Shown: one piece after another, positions 1 to 11,777 of the stretch
How positions within the stretch are numbered: the stretch's first letter is position 1
How the letters are laid out: every line of letters starts with the position of its first letter
Assembly: GCA_037349315.1 (NCBI GenBank)
Contig: JBAIAC010000008.1
Coordinates: 35,438,001-35,502,000, forward strand
Length of the DNA: 64,000 bases
Source: Chelydra serpentina
Taxonomy: Eukaryota; Chordata; Testudines; Chelydridae
Direction: 5' to 3'
Position numbers and translations under genes: made by a program
Notes under the pieces: model-generated
Databases searched by the model: none
What the model was told of the DNA's origin: nothing
The model's input: only the letters and a program-made list of their open reading frames with translations

Positions 1-346
1 GTGGAGTCAGCTCTATCGGTTACTGAACTAAATAGAGAACAACCTGGGATCAAAATAACCTAATGTACATAAGGAATATGATTAATATGAGAGGAAAGGA
101 CAAATATGTAGAAAATGGGATGACTAAAATGGAAAACAAAGTTTTCCTTGAAGTTTAGCAGCATAGACAAGGCCTTGACTTCTCTAAAGAACCCTAATTC
201 ATGAGAAGCCAGCTAGTTTTCTGTTCTCAATGAACACCCCTCATGCAAATTATTATTATATGCTACTATGATTTCTCTAGCACCTTAGACATACATGATA
301 CTTTCAAGAGATAGGTTCCCAACTTGGGGAATTTATCATCTTCGAG
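1..346. other. Unannotated AT-rich sequence
   Basis: No repeat end, exon or RNA gene is recognised here. The last eight bases (339-346) are the left target duplication of the hAT-like element that follows. Confidence 0.5.
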
Positions 347-1094
347 CAGTGGTTCCCAAACTGGGGTTTGTGAACCCCTGGGGGTTCATGAAATGTTACA
401 GGGGGTTCTTGGGAAAAAATTCCCTAATGGCGGACAGAGCTGTCCCTAGGGACCCCGGGCAGCACGGGGCCAGCAGCCCAGAGCCCCTGCACTTCCAAGA
501 GCTAAGCAGATCAAAGCAAGCATATCTATCACACTGAGGAGATTTAAACTTCAAGACTCCTTATAAGAAATGGAAAGGGAGGTGGATATTTTTTGCTGTT
601 TTTAAAATTAAATAGGCAGCTAGCATCGTTTTTAAAAATTATTATGAACAAGAAGTTTAAGCTTTGTTGTAACGTGCGTTGTTCGCCTGGACTGCTCAAG
701 ACCTGAATGCTTGTGTAGGAGGAACGATTTGAGTTGGCTTCTTAAATACCTTCACGCTGTTTCACATCTAATGCTCCTTGATGAAACATAGGAGCCTTGT
801 CTTATAACAAGCTTATTCAAAGTGACACAAGCTACAAAAGTGAAATCTTGGAATAGTGTTGCCATTTTCATAATGTAATAAAAGTACTGTAATGATACAT
901 AATAATTAATAATAAATAGTGTGTAATAAGCATGTCATAAAAACAAATTTTATATTTCCAAGATCAATGCTTTTATAATTTATACTCGGGTAAAGGAGAA
1001 AATCCCTGGAAATATTCATTTTTAAGAGGGGGTTCGCGAGACTTGACATTTTAGTGAAAGGGGTTCACAGGTTGTTAAAGTTTGGGAACCACTG
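347..1094. mobile_element. Non-autonomous hAT-like DNA transposon
   Basis: The left end begins CAGTGGTTCCCAAACTGGGG and the right end finishes GTTTGGGAACCACTG, an inverted terminal repeat of hAT type. The 8-bp flanks are tcttcgag (339-346) and ccttggag (1095-1102), identical at 6 of 8 positions, which fits an aged 8-bp hAT target duplication. The interior is AT-rich and shows no transposase. Short open frames across its ends are chance frames. Confidence 0.85.
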
Positions 1095-1102
1095 CCTTGG
1101 AG

Positions 1103-1539
1103 GAGTGTCTCCTGTATTCTAAGTGCAAGAGATTGGCACGCCCATCTCCAATTGACTTCAATGGGAGACAAGGGTGTCAGCCTATCACAGGAGGCACACA
1201 CACCTTGCAGAGCTGGGCCCTAAATTACAAAAGAAGTGTGGTGGGAAGGCTGGGTGAGGTCAAAGGTTACAGTAAATTGTATTATATATAAATCCATCCT
1301 GATGGCACCCTTTTTCTAAAGTTTATAAAGGATTAGGAACTGGAATGCCTGAAAGCTCTCTAAGCACTAACATGTGACTTCTGCAAATTAAATTATTCAA
1401 TATATATTATAAATAGTGGACAATGTAGAGTAGAGGAGAATGGTAGTAAAATATTGTATACAATTATCTTTTTTTAAGTTAGAGATTTCAGTAAAATACA
1501 CTATTAAAGATCTTGGGGTATTTTGGAAGTGAGAGGGTT
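1103..1539. other. Unannotated AT-rich sequence
   Basis: No gene-like structure is seen. The phrase 'attgacttcaatggga' near 1150 resembles the short palindromic repeat family also seen near 1906, 23341 and 52127. Confidence 0.35.
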
Positions 1540-1598
1540 AGACTTAGGTTCCTGACCCCAAGACTTAGGTTCCTGACCCCAAGACTTAGGTTCTTCTG
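1540..1598 (+). repeat. 21-bp tandem repeat, nearly three copies
   Basis: The unit agacttaggttcctgacccc(a) starts at 1540 and 1561. A third copy starting at 1582 diverges after 12 bases. Directly downstream, 1624-1657 and 1658-1690 are a second, looser tandem pair of about 34 bp (aaaggaacatacaaaaataa-like). Confidence 0.8.
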
Positions 1599-1905
1599 TT
1601 CCCAAGAAATAGAAATCATAAAAGCAAAGGAACATACAAAAATAAATCTATATACTGGTAAAGGAACACACAGAAATAAATCCAGTTATTTATAAAGCCT
1701 TCATCATCACAGTGACTATGTAAATTGTGGGCTAAACAATTATTTAAAAAATAGCTAACAAGGAATCTAGCTTTCCAGATTAACTTTCCTTAACATAAAT
1801 TAGACAAGTAACTAAATCCAGAAGAGGTAAAAACAATCATAATATTGGTTCCTTAACTGAAGATCTGACACTGAAAATTCTTACTTGTACGGTTGGTCCA
1901 AATAG

Positions 1906-1960
1906 GGCCAGATTCTTAACTTGTACAAATCAGCATAGCTCCGTTGACTTCACTGGAGTA
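1906..1960 (+). repeat. Fragment of the 'ggccagattct' palindromic repeat family
   Basis: It starts ggccagattct, followed by 'aaatcagcatagctccgttg' and 'acttcactgga'. The same phrases recur at 7330-7370, 23341-23404, 52127-52188 and 59888-59975. I recognise this as a common short interspersed repeat of turtle and crocodile genomes; the class assignment is from memory. Confidence 0.45.
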
Positions 1961-2149
1961 TTGGTTTCCAGAGCAGGGCCTTGCTATCCTATATTAAGAA
2001 GATATTACACACAGCTTATTGTTGGACTGACCACTGATCAAATTTTTCACTCTCTATTCAACCAAAAAATGCATGAGAACCAAGCAGGTAAGTGTGTAAA
2101 TATTGCTCAGCAGAAAGATCTGTCAATTGCTGAACAATCTTCAGTACAG

Positions 2150-4350
2150 CTAACTACTGTTTTAGAAACTCTTCCAACAATCAGTGGTAACTTATCTGCT
2201 GACCAGGTATCCCCACATGGCACAATCTAGAAATCCTTTGTGGATTGTGTTGGGTATACAAAACACTGTCATGCAGACTGGTTCGAGGATAATGATCCTG
2301 AAATATCAAATCTCTGATGTCAAGCAACAAGTGCATGTCATGCTCTTAGCTGACCCATTCTCTGAGTCACAAAAGTCCAGATACTGTGCAGCTTGAAGCA
2401 TGCTCCAACACAATCTCTTCCAAATACAAAATATATGGTTTGACCATAAAGCAGATGGACTACAAGCCCTTTCTGATAAACATGACTCCAAAAGGTTCCT
2501 ATGATGCAGTCAAAGCTGTGTACGCCACTTCCAAATATTCCCTAACACCACTAAAAAGTGCTGATGGTGAATCTCTCATCACAGATCACATTGCCATCCA
2601 CCAACAGTGGCATAAACTTAATCATTTATCTACTGTTTCTGATGAGTTGCTGGATAATGTCCACAAATTGCTCATATCTAATGCACCTCCCAGTCCACCC
2701 ACATGAAGGTGTTGAAGGCTGCCCTAGTAATGAAAAACAAGAAATCTCCTGGTTCTGATGCCATTGCAGCTGACGTTTTCAAACATGGAGGAAATCTTAT
2801 CCTTGAATGGCCTTTTGAATTTTTCTTACATGTCTTGCTTCAAGAAATCATACCACAAAAACTGAAAGCTGACAACATCATCACTGTCTACAACTGTAAA
2901 GGCTCAAAGAGCAACCATGGTAATTACTGTTGTATCTCTTTGCTCTCCATGACCGGCAAGATTCTTTCATGGATCCTCCTGACCCAAATCATCTACAACA
3001 TTCTATCTGAGTCACAGTGCAGCTTTCGTGCTCGACAGAGCGCTATTGACATGATTACAGGGAAAATTACAGCACCAACCTTCGTTCTTTGTGTTTCTTG
3101 ATCTAACCAAGGCATTCAACACTGTCAATTGCACTGGCATCTGGAAATTACTCGCTAAATTTGGATGTCCAGAAAAATGTATTAACATTGTTTAGCAATT
3201 CCACGAAGGCATGGCCGAAAGAGTTAGCCTTGATGGTGATTTAACAGACATTTCCAATCATGAAAGGGGTGAAGCATGGATGTGTCCTCACTCCTAGCCT
3301 TTGTTATCTATTTGCTCTGACACTAGAAGAAGCTTTTCATGGCTCTTCAAATGGCATCTTTATATGCTTCCACATAGGAATGACTAAAGAGCTTACCAAT
3401 CTAAGTGGAAACACCAAGGTGATAGAAGCATTGACCCAGGAACTGCTCTACATGGATGATTGTGCCTTGATGCTGCAAACTGAATCACTGCTTACAAGAT
3501 CTTACAAACTGCTTTGCCGTGGTGGCTCATAACTTTGGCCTCACCATCAGTTGAACAAAAAATGAAGTTACGTACCAGCCAGCTCCTCAGCAACTTTACC
3601 AAGACCCATCAAAAAGGTTGGAAAGTATTATGCTCCAAGCTGTCAAACACTTTACATATCTTGGCAACATGTTGAACAACAAAGCGACAATCAACTACAA
3701 AATGGATGTGAGCATTAAGAAAGCCAGTGCCGCCTATTGTCTCCTCCATCATTGAACTTAGAAGTAATGTGGAATCTATCTGCAGACAAAAATCAAAGTC
3801 TATAACACTGTTCTCCTCATGACATTGCTCTGCGAGTGTGAAACACGATGCTTTTGATAACAGGACATTGAAAAGCTTGACAGTTTCCATTTTCCACACC
3901 TACGACAATTGCTGGGCATGAAACGGCAGGAGCAGGTTTCCAACATGGAAGTCCTGGTGAAAGCTGGTTTGGTCAGCATCAAGGCTCATTTGATATGTGT
4001 CCAAATGAGACAGACTGGCCATGTAATTTATATGCCTGAGACCCATTTTTCAAAATGGGTCTTATATTCTGAATTAAGATCCAGCAATCATTAGCATGGA
4101 AGTCAGATGAAACACTTCAAAGACATCCTAAAACAAACTGCAAAACAAATATTTCTGACTCAACCTTTGAGCAACTGGCACAGAAACAACATGCAGCTCA
4201 ATCAACACAACTAGATAAATGACTCTGTGGCCAGTGCGATAAACTTTTTTCTTCCCAAGTTGGTCTATGGAGTCACACAAAGACCCATTAGTACAAACTA
4301 TGATTGTTGATGTTGTCCTTGAAATCGAGGTGACTAGCATCATCATTACT
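2150..4350 (+). mobile_element. Decayed non-LTR (LINE) retrotransposon, clade not assigned
   Basis: Broken frames on + read in LINE ORF2 order: a linker with 'DWFEDNDPEI' (near 2280), 'KSADGESLITD' (near 2555), an RT segment with 'KSPGSDAIAADV' (near 2732), 'DLTKAFNTV' (motif A, Asp codon 3100-3102), 'GVKHGCVLTPSL' (3266 on), the YMDD box (3449-3460), 'HFTYLGNML' (3648 on) and finally a C2H2 finger. Many frameshifts and stops show it is long dead. No endonuclease domain was recognised, so the 5' part is missing or too decayed. The order RT then terminal C2H2 finger matches a widespread animal LINE type, but I cannot name the clade. Confidence 0.8.
2386..4288 (+). pseudogene. LINE reverse transcriptase relic with terminal C2H2 finger
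   Basis: This was a reverse transcriptase copying LINE RNA at nicked target DNA. Open pieces lie at 2386-2706, 2703-3101 and 3260-3532, with further pieces readable only in short frames. The catalytic aspartates survive: motif A at 3100-3102 and the YMDD box at 3449-3460. Downstream, 'VLVKAGLVSIKAHLICVQMR' with 'TGHVIYMPE' (about 3948-4040) is the conserved C-terminal region of this LINE type. At 4226-4288 a single frame encodes C-x2-C-x12-H-x3-H, followed at once by a stop. At least four frame changes and several stops rule out function. Confidence 0.75.
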
Positions 4351-6461
4351 CTGTGAGGTGCTGTGAAGGCTCCTTGGAAGCCTCAAGAAGTTACATAGTC
4401 ACTGTCTGCATTTTAACCATGACGGTTTGGCAAAAAACATATTACATCTGTGCTCCACGCACCATACTGCCTGCCAGGCGGGTTTCTGGTCAAATTCAAG
4501 ATGCTATCTATATACAGAGCCCTTAAGTGGTCTGGCCCAGCTTCCACAGACTGCTTTCCCCTCTGACCCACCACGTGAAATGTATTCACACAAAATGCTT
4601 AGAATAATTCCCCCAAGGGAGGGACAGAGGTGGAAGAGGCAAGCAGGTTGCTTTGCCTTGACAGTTAGCTCTGACTGGAAGTTCAGCTAAGCTACTGCAT
4701 GGTCATATTCAGGAAAGTTTGTAAGAGGACCCTCTTTTCTCCATGCTTTCCACTAACCATCAGCTCTAGAAACCCTAACATCCAGCCTACCAGTAGATTG
4801 ATTCTTATTTGTGTGCTTTAAAGTTGCAGTATCAGAGGGCAGCCATGGACCATTTGCTCACTATGCCTGGGAAATGTTTACTAGGGAACAAGTAAAGGGC
4901 CCAAAGCTATTAACATTAGTTCTCCTGTTTATCCTATGGCCTGGGGTAACTTTTCAGGGAAAGTTAATATAGGGACTTTGACACTTATAGTCCTAACTTA
5001 TTTCAATGCACTGCAATATAAGACTGAAATTCTAGCTGCTGTGAACAATTGCTTAGAGTTAAATTTCATGACTCCAAATACAGTGAAGTCCTTATATTGT
5101 AGAACTGATCATGTACTACTGTAATATAACCATTTATATTTCTACTTTGGTTTTCTTTATTGCAATGAGCTATCCATCTGTGATGTTTCTTTGTACTTTG
5201 TAAAGAATTTAAGAAACTGCACTAAGAAGTCCAAGTTTAAAGAATGAAGTTTGTCCCATAAGTTATCATCAGCCGATCAGTTTCTTATTTTCTCTCTTTT
5301 TAAACACTAATAAAAAAGTACTATTATCCTGAACTGTCAGCCAAAAATATTTCATCTTCTCACTGGAAAAAAAAATGCATATCTTAGCTCTGCTTATTTG
5401 CCTCTGGCGTTACATTTTACAAAGATAGATACATGCAAAACGAATATAAAAGAAAAGGATTAAGTAAGAAACATTTCCTCAAAATAAAAATTAAATTATT
5501 TCTTTGTAGTAATCACCATGAAGTATATTACACAAAAAATCCTGCTTCGTTTGGTGCTTCTTTGTGCATGATAAACAACAACCATCTGTCCAGGAAAGAC
5601 AGATGTTCTGTAGTGTAACTCCTCTTGTAAAGTAATACAAAAGTTTATGCAGTCCACTTTATGTGTACAAGATGGGAAATAGCTCCCTCAATGCATCACA
5701 AGTACATCAACTAGCATTCCTGACCCAAAGTGGTAGATAGCATCATACACACCAAGTTTTTCACTTCTGTGACATGAACCAATTGTTATGAAAATAACCT
5801 GATCTTGAAATCTATCTTCAGGTCCCACTGATGTCAATATGAATTTTACCCAAATATGAACAGACTTCAAGAGAAGAGAATTTAAGAAATCTCTCTTCAT
5901 ACATTTTAAAATTATATCATAGAGAATAATCCCCACGTGTAGTAGTTGGTGAACAAGGGTGTAGGTGAATTGATGGGATTAAGGGAGGGGAAAGGCAGAA
6001 GGGAGAACTGGTTGGGAAAAAGCTAGATTTGAGGGGGCAGGGGAATAGAAGAAAAGAATAAGAGGGACTAACGGGATAATACAGTTTTTCTCCATCATGC
6101 CCCTTTCCTGTAAGCTGTCAGTTTCTCATTCTGAAAGGAGGAGGGGGTGGGAAGAGTACTTCTCACTTCTCCCATCTCTGTAACAGCCCTGACATTAGAT
6201 GCAGTTTTCATTTCACAGGGTGTAAAAAGTGGACAAGAAGTATGGGGAAATTTCTTCCTTAAGTCCCACCAGTTATTTCGGATACTATCCACCACGGATA
6301 TGGGACAGGCATGGTATAAAAAACCTATGGAGATATCTGAGTGCATCAGGAATGCTGGAGCTACCAGTCTCACCTGAGGGCCATAGCTATGGGCCTCTCC
6401 TCCATCAGTGGTCAGAATGAGCATGGATTTCATTTTCAGAACTGCATGAGACCACCTAGAG
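4351..6461. other. Unannotated sequence
   Basis: About 2.1 kb without a recognised repeat terminus, exon or RNA gene. Composition is AT-rich, and open frames are all under 115 codons without recognisable motifs. The final eight bases are the left target duplication of the next element. Confidence 0.4.
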
Positions 6462-6842
6462 CAGTGATCCCCAAACAGCGGGGCATGCTCCCCTCGGGGG
6501 GTGCAGAGGAAATTCCAGGGAGCGCAACAGTGGGCTCAGGTCAGCCCCCCGAGGGGCAGAGAGGGAGCACCATCCAGCCTCACTCTGCCCCCAGTTCCTC
6601 TCTGGCCCCAGCCCCAGCCACCGGGACACTAAACGTCTGGTTATCCACAGTAACTGGCCTCCGCCACTGGGGCGGAAAGAGCAGCAGCAGCTGCTGGAGC
6701 CTGGAGGAGCACTCAGGGATGACTCTGGTGAGAGAGGTACTGGTGGCTCCCCTGTCCTGCCCCGAGCGCAGCTCCCTAGGGAGGAGAGGGAGTACAGACT
6801 GGGTAAGGGGGCGGGGCAATTGAAAATGTCTGGGGACCACTG
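6462..6842. mobile_element. hAT-like MITE with perfect 8-bp target duplication
   Basis: The left end is CAGTGATCCCCAAACAGCGG and the right end is TGTCTGGGGACCACTG, inverted copies with a few mismatches. Both sides are flanked by acctagag (6454-6461 and 6843-6850), a perfect 8-bp duplication. The interior is GC-rich, unlike its surroundings, and has no transposase. The 160-codon open frame across it (6341-6823) is a composition artefact. Confidence 0.93.
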
Positions 6843-6850
6843 ACCTAGAG

Positions 6851-8547
6851 TGTCAATTGTTCAGGGCAAGGGCCATCTGTGTTATGTCTTTGCACCATAC
6901 CTAGCACAACTAGGTCCTGGCCTCTAGTCTACCACGATATAAAAACCCTCTTCACCACAACACAAATACCCTCCTCACATGATAAATATCACACAAAAAT
7001 ATATTGAGATGATCTGCATGAACATTTTGCTTGCATGGCAATAACTCTTTTAGATGACCTGTCCAATTTTTTCTCCCCTACTAAATACCTGTGGTTTGGA
7101 TTATTTTTCCCCCAGATGAGTTAATCGTTTTTCTAAGATGAAGACACATGTTTGTGATCAAAGAAAGTGGGGGATGTGGTTGGATTTTTAACTTTAGATA
7201 GAAAAAAAATCAATCAATTTGGTCATTACCACTTATTCAAGAATGGAAATACTTCCTTCTGTTTTAGGTAAGTTTTAATATATTCTATAAGTTGATTCAG
7301 GTGCCTATAGCTTTGTTTTAAACTTGATAGGCCAGATACTCAGCTGGTGTAAATCAGCATAGCTCCCCTGTTGCTTCTACATTCATTCTCTCTTTTTGTT
7401 GTTGTTGCCAGATGGCATTAAGGATCTTCACACAAAGATAGATAACCAGCCCCTCCACTTATGAGAAATATCTTGCCTCTCCTCTGTCTCACTTCCATTT
7501 CTTCAGACCCATACTGTCAGACTGCTTCACTGGTCTCTCTTGCTCACTGAGAGGTTTTATCCTCCTGAGGAAATGGCTTCTCAAGTCTGAAGAACTATTG
7601 CTCATGTCTTCATTTCCTGGGCTATGCCACCCAGTCCCTTTTACATCACTAGAATCCTGCAGGCTAGGACCTCCTCTTTTATGGATTGACAAGGAGATAG
7701 AGGGGGAAAGCTGCCTTCTCTGCTTCTGTAATCAGGTAGGGTGATGCTGAGGCAATATTGAATGCAACTCTATTGTACCACCCTTCTTCCCACACCTCAG
7801 CTTAATTTGTTGCTGAAGCACAGGCCAGAGGTCTGTCTTTTCAAAAAGCATTACACAGAGTTAAACCTCAGGGCTATGATATGTAGAATCCTAATACGTA
7901 GGTGTCAATAGTTCCCAGTCAGCTTCAAAGAGAATGTATCATACACTTTTAGTAAAGAAACGTTTACTGCATGCAGAAGACAGTGTATATCGTATTAGGA
8001 ATTACTGTGAACAACTATTTAACAAAAGCTGCTAGGCAGTAGTCTACTGATGTTCCTCATACAGATACCCCCCCCTTCCCCTACCCACTGCTGTTACATA
8101 TTTAAATTCAAATGTGGGGTTTCAGCCTAATATTCACACTGCTATACTTTAGCACACACGTAAAACACATTCCCCTATGATCTTCTTTTAGAGATGATTT
8201 CTCACTCTTTGTAGTGTGACAATAATATGTAACGTGTGCCACCTGGACTCTTCAGAGCTTGAGAAGAATGGGAGCATCTCAGCCCCTTTCCAAACAGTTC
8301 AGAACCCTGTCAGCAAACAGAGTCTGGGATTCTCTACAGCCAGCATCATTCCAGCTCTTGGGTTAAAAGAGGACTGGTAGTCAGGTGGTGGTGAAATAAA
8401 TCTGTAGCCTGTACCAGCCCACATCCCTTGATCCTGCATGAATCAGCTGCTGAGTCTAAAAGGCTGTCTGTAACTCCTCTCTTTGTAACTTTCCCCTCCT
8501 CCACGCCCAAGTTCCAATTGTCTCAGCTCTCAGAGAGTGACTGAGTG
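6851..8547. other. Unannotated sequence with one short repeat fragment
   Basis: No genes are seen. Nucleotides 7330-7370 hold a fragment of the ggccagat/'aaatcagcatagctcc' family. A C run lies near 8068. Confidence 0.4.
7330..7370 (+). repeat. Fragment of the 'ggccagattct' repeat family
   Basis: The phrases ggccagatactcagctggtg and taaatcagcatagctcc match the copy at 1906-1960. Confidence 0.4.
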
Positions 8548-8554
8548 TGGATTG

Positions 8555-8769
8555 TTAGAGTCCTGTGTGGGTGCAAAATTTATATCCACGGATGCAGATG
8601 TCCACAGATATAAAGTGGATATCCACGGAGCTGCAAGGCTCTACCAGGAACTGCAGCAGCGAAAGCAACAGCACGTCGGGCTGCCACTCACAGGAGTCAG
8701 TGCCCAGCCCGGGCAGCTCTTCTGGCATGGCTGTACTGCCCCCAGCCCTGCGCACTGGGGTGGGCATCA
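8555..8769 (+). repeat. Diverged direct copy of the inverted-repeat unit
   Basis: This shares with 8781-8960 the order tgcaaaatttatatccacgg, 'ggatataaa', 'ccacggagctgca', 'cgggctgccactcacaggag' and cactggggtgggca. It is more diverged than the two arms that follow and carries an extra stretch around 8700-8745. It shows the unit already existed as a dispersed repeat before the inverted pair formed here. Confidence 0.75.
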
Positions 8770-9240
8770 GGACAATCCATAGAGCCTGGCGTGGATGCAA
8801 AATGTATATCCGCAGATGTGGATATCCACGGATATAAAGCGGATGTCCACGGAGCTGCAGCGGTGAAGGCAGCAGCATGTCGGGCTGCCACTCACAGGAG
8901 CCAGCGCCCAGTCCTGCCCACTGGGGCGGGCACCAGGCTCACTGGCAGCTGTCCCTGGTCAGGCTAGTGTGTGCAAGTGGCATGCACGTTCCCGGACAGG
9001 AGTCCCTTCCACTCGGCAGTGTGCGTTCTCTTCTTGCACACACTAGCCTGACCAGGGACAGCTGCCAGTGAGCCTGGTGCCCGCCCCAGTGGGCAGGACT
9101 GGGCGCTGGCTCCTGTGAGTGGCAGCCCGACATGCTGCTGCCTTCACCGCTGCAGCTCCGTGGACATCCGCTTTATATCCGTGGATATCCACATCTGCGG
9201 ATATAAATTTTGCATCCACGCCAGGCTCTATGGTTTGTCC
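8770..9240. repeat. Long inverted repeat: 208-bp arms, 55-bp spacer
   Basis: The left arm (8770-8977) and right arm (9033-9240) are reverse complements with only about two or three differences by eye, around a 55-bp spacer (8978-9032). Each arm runs from 'agagcctggcgtggatgcaa' through alternating 'ggatatcc'-type steps to the GC-rich 'ctcacaggagccagcgccca' and 'gctagtgtgtgcaag'. A single strand could fold into a hairpin with a stem of about 200 bp. The outer sequence starts like a repeat end ('tagagcctggcgtggatgca'), so this may be a foldback transposon or a head-to-head pair of insertions. Because of the symmetry the same 33-residue peptide stretch reads on both strands. Confidence 0.9.
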
Positions 9241-9947
9241 ACAATGAAACTTCCTTTACAGACATTAAGCATGGCCAGTAACTGCCATACCCTGTTCTGG
9301 ACATTTCTGGGGCTGTCTTCTAGCGGAGTTGCCCTGCCCATGTGTGCAGAGAGAGTATCCAAGTAAAATCCATCTCTCCTCCCCACTGCTTCTCTCCCTT
9401 TCTTGAGCCAAACAAAGTCAAATGCTGCCATATAAACATGGGGCTACACCTTTTTTCCAGGTATATTATTTTCTCTTCTTTGAAACTGCGATTCTTAGGG
9501 ATTCTCAATACTGCAGGATATAATTGATGGCTTAGCTTTCTCTTTGGTCTTACAGTGCTGCCATCCTCTGGCTCAAGATTCTTTTGAGTTTCTTGTTCAT
9601 GGGACCTCTCATTACATTGCTAGAGTTCGATCTCAAGAGACTCCTGCTAGATAATATTGTGTGTAATGGCACATCTGCTTTGGGAAATCACAGCTATACA
9701 GCAAGCAGGGACTAATGGAATGGCCAGTGTATGTAACACATTGGGTTTTCCAAGGATCATCCCTTTTTTGGGGTAACTGTCCTGGGAAATCTGTAAGGGT
9801 ACTCAGTACACACTGCCAGCTGTCCAGTTTTCTGGGCTCAGGATAATCGCAGATGTCCTGGTGTTTTGTACCTCAGAGTGGCAACCATAGTACATAGAAT
9901 TTACTCTCCGCTAGCTATATGCTCACAGCACCTTTCTCTAAAAGATG
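9241..9947. other. Unannotated sequence
   Basis: No repeat end or exon is recognised. The last bases lead into the 8-bp flank (9948-9955) of the next element. Confidence 0.4.
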
Positions 9948-9955
9948 AGTACATG

Positions 9956-10261
9956 CAGGGCCGGTGCAAGGAAGTTTCGCGCCCTAGGGAAAACTTCCTT
10001 GCACCAGCCCTGTGCCCTCCCTCCCTCCCCCCGCGGCAGCCAGTCCTCCCCTCCCCCCCGCGGGCCAGCAGCTCAGCCCCCCGCAGCGAGCCACCCCGCC
10101 GCCCGTGGCTCAGCCGCGGAGTCGGGAGGCAGGCAGCAGCCGCCCCGCCCCCCCCAGCTCCCAGCTCAGACGAGGAGCCGGGAGGCAGCCACGGCCAGCC
10201 GCCCCCCATCTTGGCGCCATAGGCGACCACCTAGGGTCGTCTAGTGGGTGCACCGGCCCTG
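9956..10261. mobile_element. hAT-like MITE (CAGGGCCGGTGCAAGG end)
   Basis: The left end is CAGGGCCGGTGCAAGG and the right end is GGTGCACCGGCCCTG, an inverted repeat. The 8-bp flanks agtacatg (9948-9955) and agtacacg (10262-10269) differ at one base. The core is strongly GC-rich with C runs and gives several proline-rich chance frames on both strands (for example 9866-10222). No transposase is present. Confidence 0.88.
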
Positions 10262-10269
10262 AGTACACG

Positions 10270-10654
10270 AGGCAGGTTATTAAAGTGCTGTATGACAGCA
10301 TGGCTAGTTACTTCCTAACTAGCCTTCATCTTAAGGAATAGCCTTTGTTTTCAACCCAGATTTAACTCCATGCAACAAAAAGATTATCTCCCTGTTGTAA
10401 ATAATGTACATGAAAAATGCTAAAACACGAAGAGGGAGCTATAGGAGATGTTACTTTCTTGTATGCTGTTTAGCTTATTCTGCCAAATTTAAGGTTCTGT
10501 CTGTATTACTTAAACTACAGAAATTTGGTGTCATTTTCCCATGAGTTTTGTTGACAGGGTGAGATGCACTGTATGGATTGGTGGCCTTTTGAATAGCTAA
10601 CGAGATTTCAACTCCAACCACATTTGCTCTATCATCAGCACTGATTACCCCCAA
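10270..10654. other. Unannotated sequence
   Basis: Nothing recognised between the MITE and the CR1 tail. Confidence 0.4.
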
Positions 10655-11193
10655 CTTATATAAAGGATTCTGCAGAATTGGAGCGGAGTCAGAGGGGTCA
10701 GGAGAATGATTAGGGACATGGAAAAAAACCTCATGACAAGACTGTGATCATTTACCTTAGAAAGGAGACAGGATGCAAGCATACAATACAATGAATGGTA
10801 CAGAAAAGGTAAGGAGGGATAACTCAGTGTCTCAACACAAAAACAAGAGGACATTCCATCAACTTAAAATGATGACAAATTCAAGATAAGAAGAAAATAC
10901 TTTTTCACACAACACTGAGTTAGACTTTGGAATTCCTTGACATGGGACGTCATTGTGGCCAAGAACCAAAGGAAGATGCAAAAAAGGATTGGACATTTAT
11001 GTGGATAAGAATAACCAGAGTTATAGTAATTAATGTACATTTTGGAAGGGAGATTAAACTGCATGTGTCAGGGTTTAAGCCAGTCTCTCACTACTAGGGA
11101 TTAGGTGGTTCTTCTGAAAGATCTGGTGATGGCCACAGTCAGACAAGGTACTGGACTAGGTGGTCTGATCCAGTAGCAATTCCTAGATTTCTA
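10655..11193 (+). mobile_element. CR1 LINE 3' end, sense
   Basis: The text follows the 3' part of turtle-type CR1: 'ttctgcagaattggag', 'gagaatgattaggg', a stretch equivalent to 'tttttcacacaacac', 'tggaattccttgacatggga', 'ggattggacatttatg' and the terminal 'ggtctgatccagtag' with 'caattcctagatttctat'. It is a 5'-truncated, decayed copy. No target duplication was identified. Confidence 0.85.
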
Positions 11194-11777
11194 TCCACTT
11201 GAAGAGTAGGAATTTGCAGCTATTAGACTTAAGCATGGAACATCTGACCTTTGCCTTCCTAGGTATAGAACCAGTCAAACTAGAAAAGGATTCACTGTTT
11301 CAACACATTCTTATCTCTACTAGCCTACCATCAGAAGAGTCACGAATTGCATTTTTCCACTTAAATTACTATATCATTTTAATCATAAAGAAATGCAATA
11401 GTGACAAAATTAAATAATTCAAGGTCAAAAATAGATTTAGCATGCTGAAAAAGATGCATAGCTTCACCTGCTGAAACTAAACCAATTTTTTTCTCATTCT
11501 ATAATTATGTCAGAGTCATAATATTGTACTTTCATTAGGAATCTGAGAATATGTATGGAAGTTAAAAGGGGTCATAAATGCAGTGTTCTTAAAATGAGAT
11601 CTGGTTGGTCTGAGCAAATCAACCATTTGTTATCCATATTAAGAGCTGGAAGGACATCTAGTGGACTCAGTGTCAGGCAGGCTAGCCCTTTGCTACCATT
11701 TTAATGCACTGTTTCATATCAGTCAATTTTGTTAATGTTAGTTTTTCTACTAAATGATGAGCATATAAGGTGCTGGG
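11194..11777. other. Unannotated sequence
   Basis: AT-rich, with nothing recognised up to the LTR start at 11778. Confidence 0.4.

Noticed and set aside
6341..6823. 160-codon open frame on +
   Set aside because: It lies across a GC-rich hAT MITE with a perfect target duplication, has no domain, and overlaps another frame on the other strand.
8877..9133. The same peptide stretch predicted on both strands
   Set aside because: It is a direct consequence of the 208-bp inverted repeat, not evidence of a gene.
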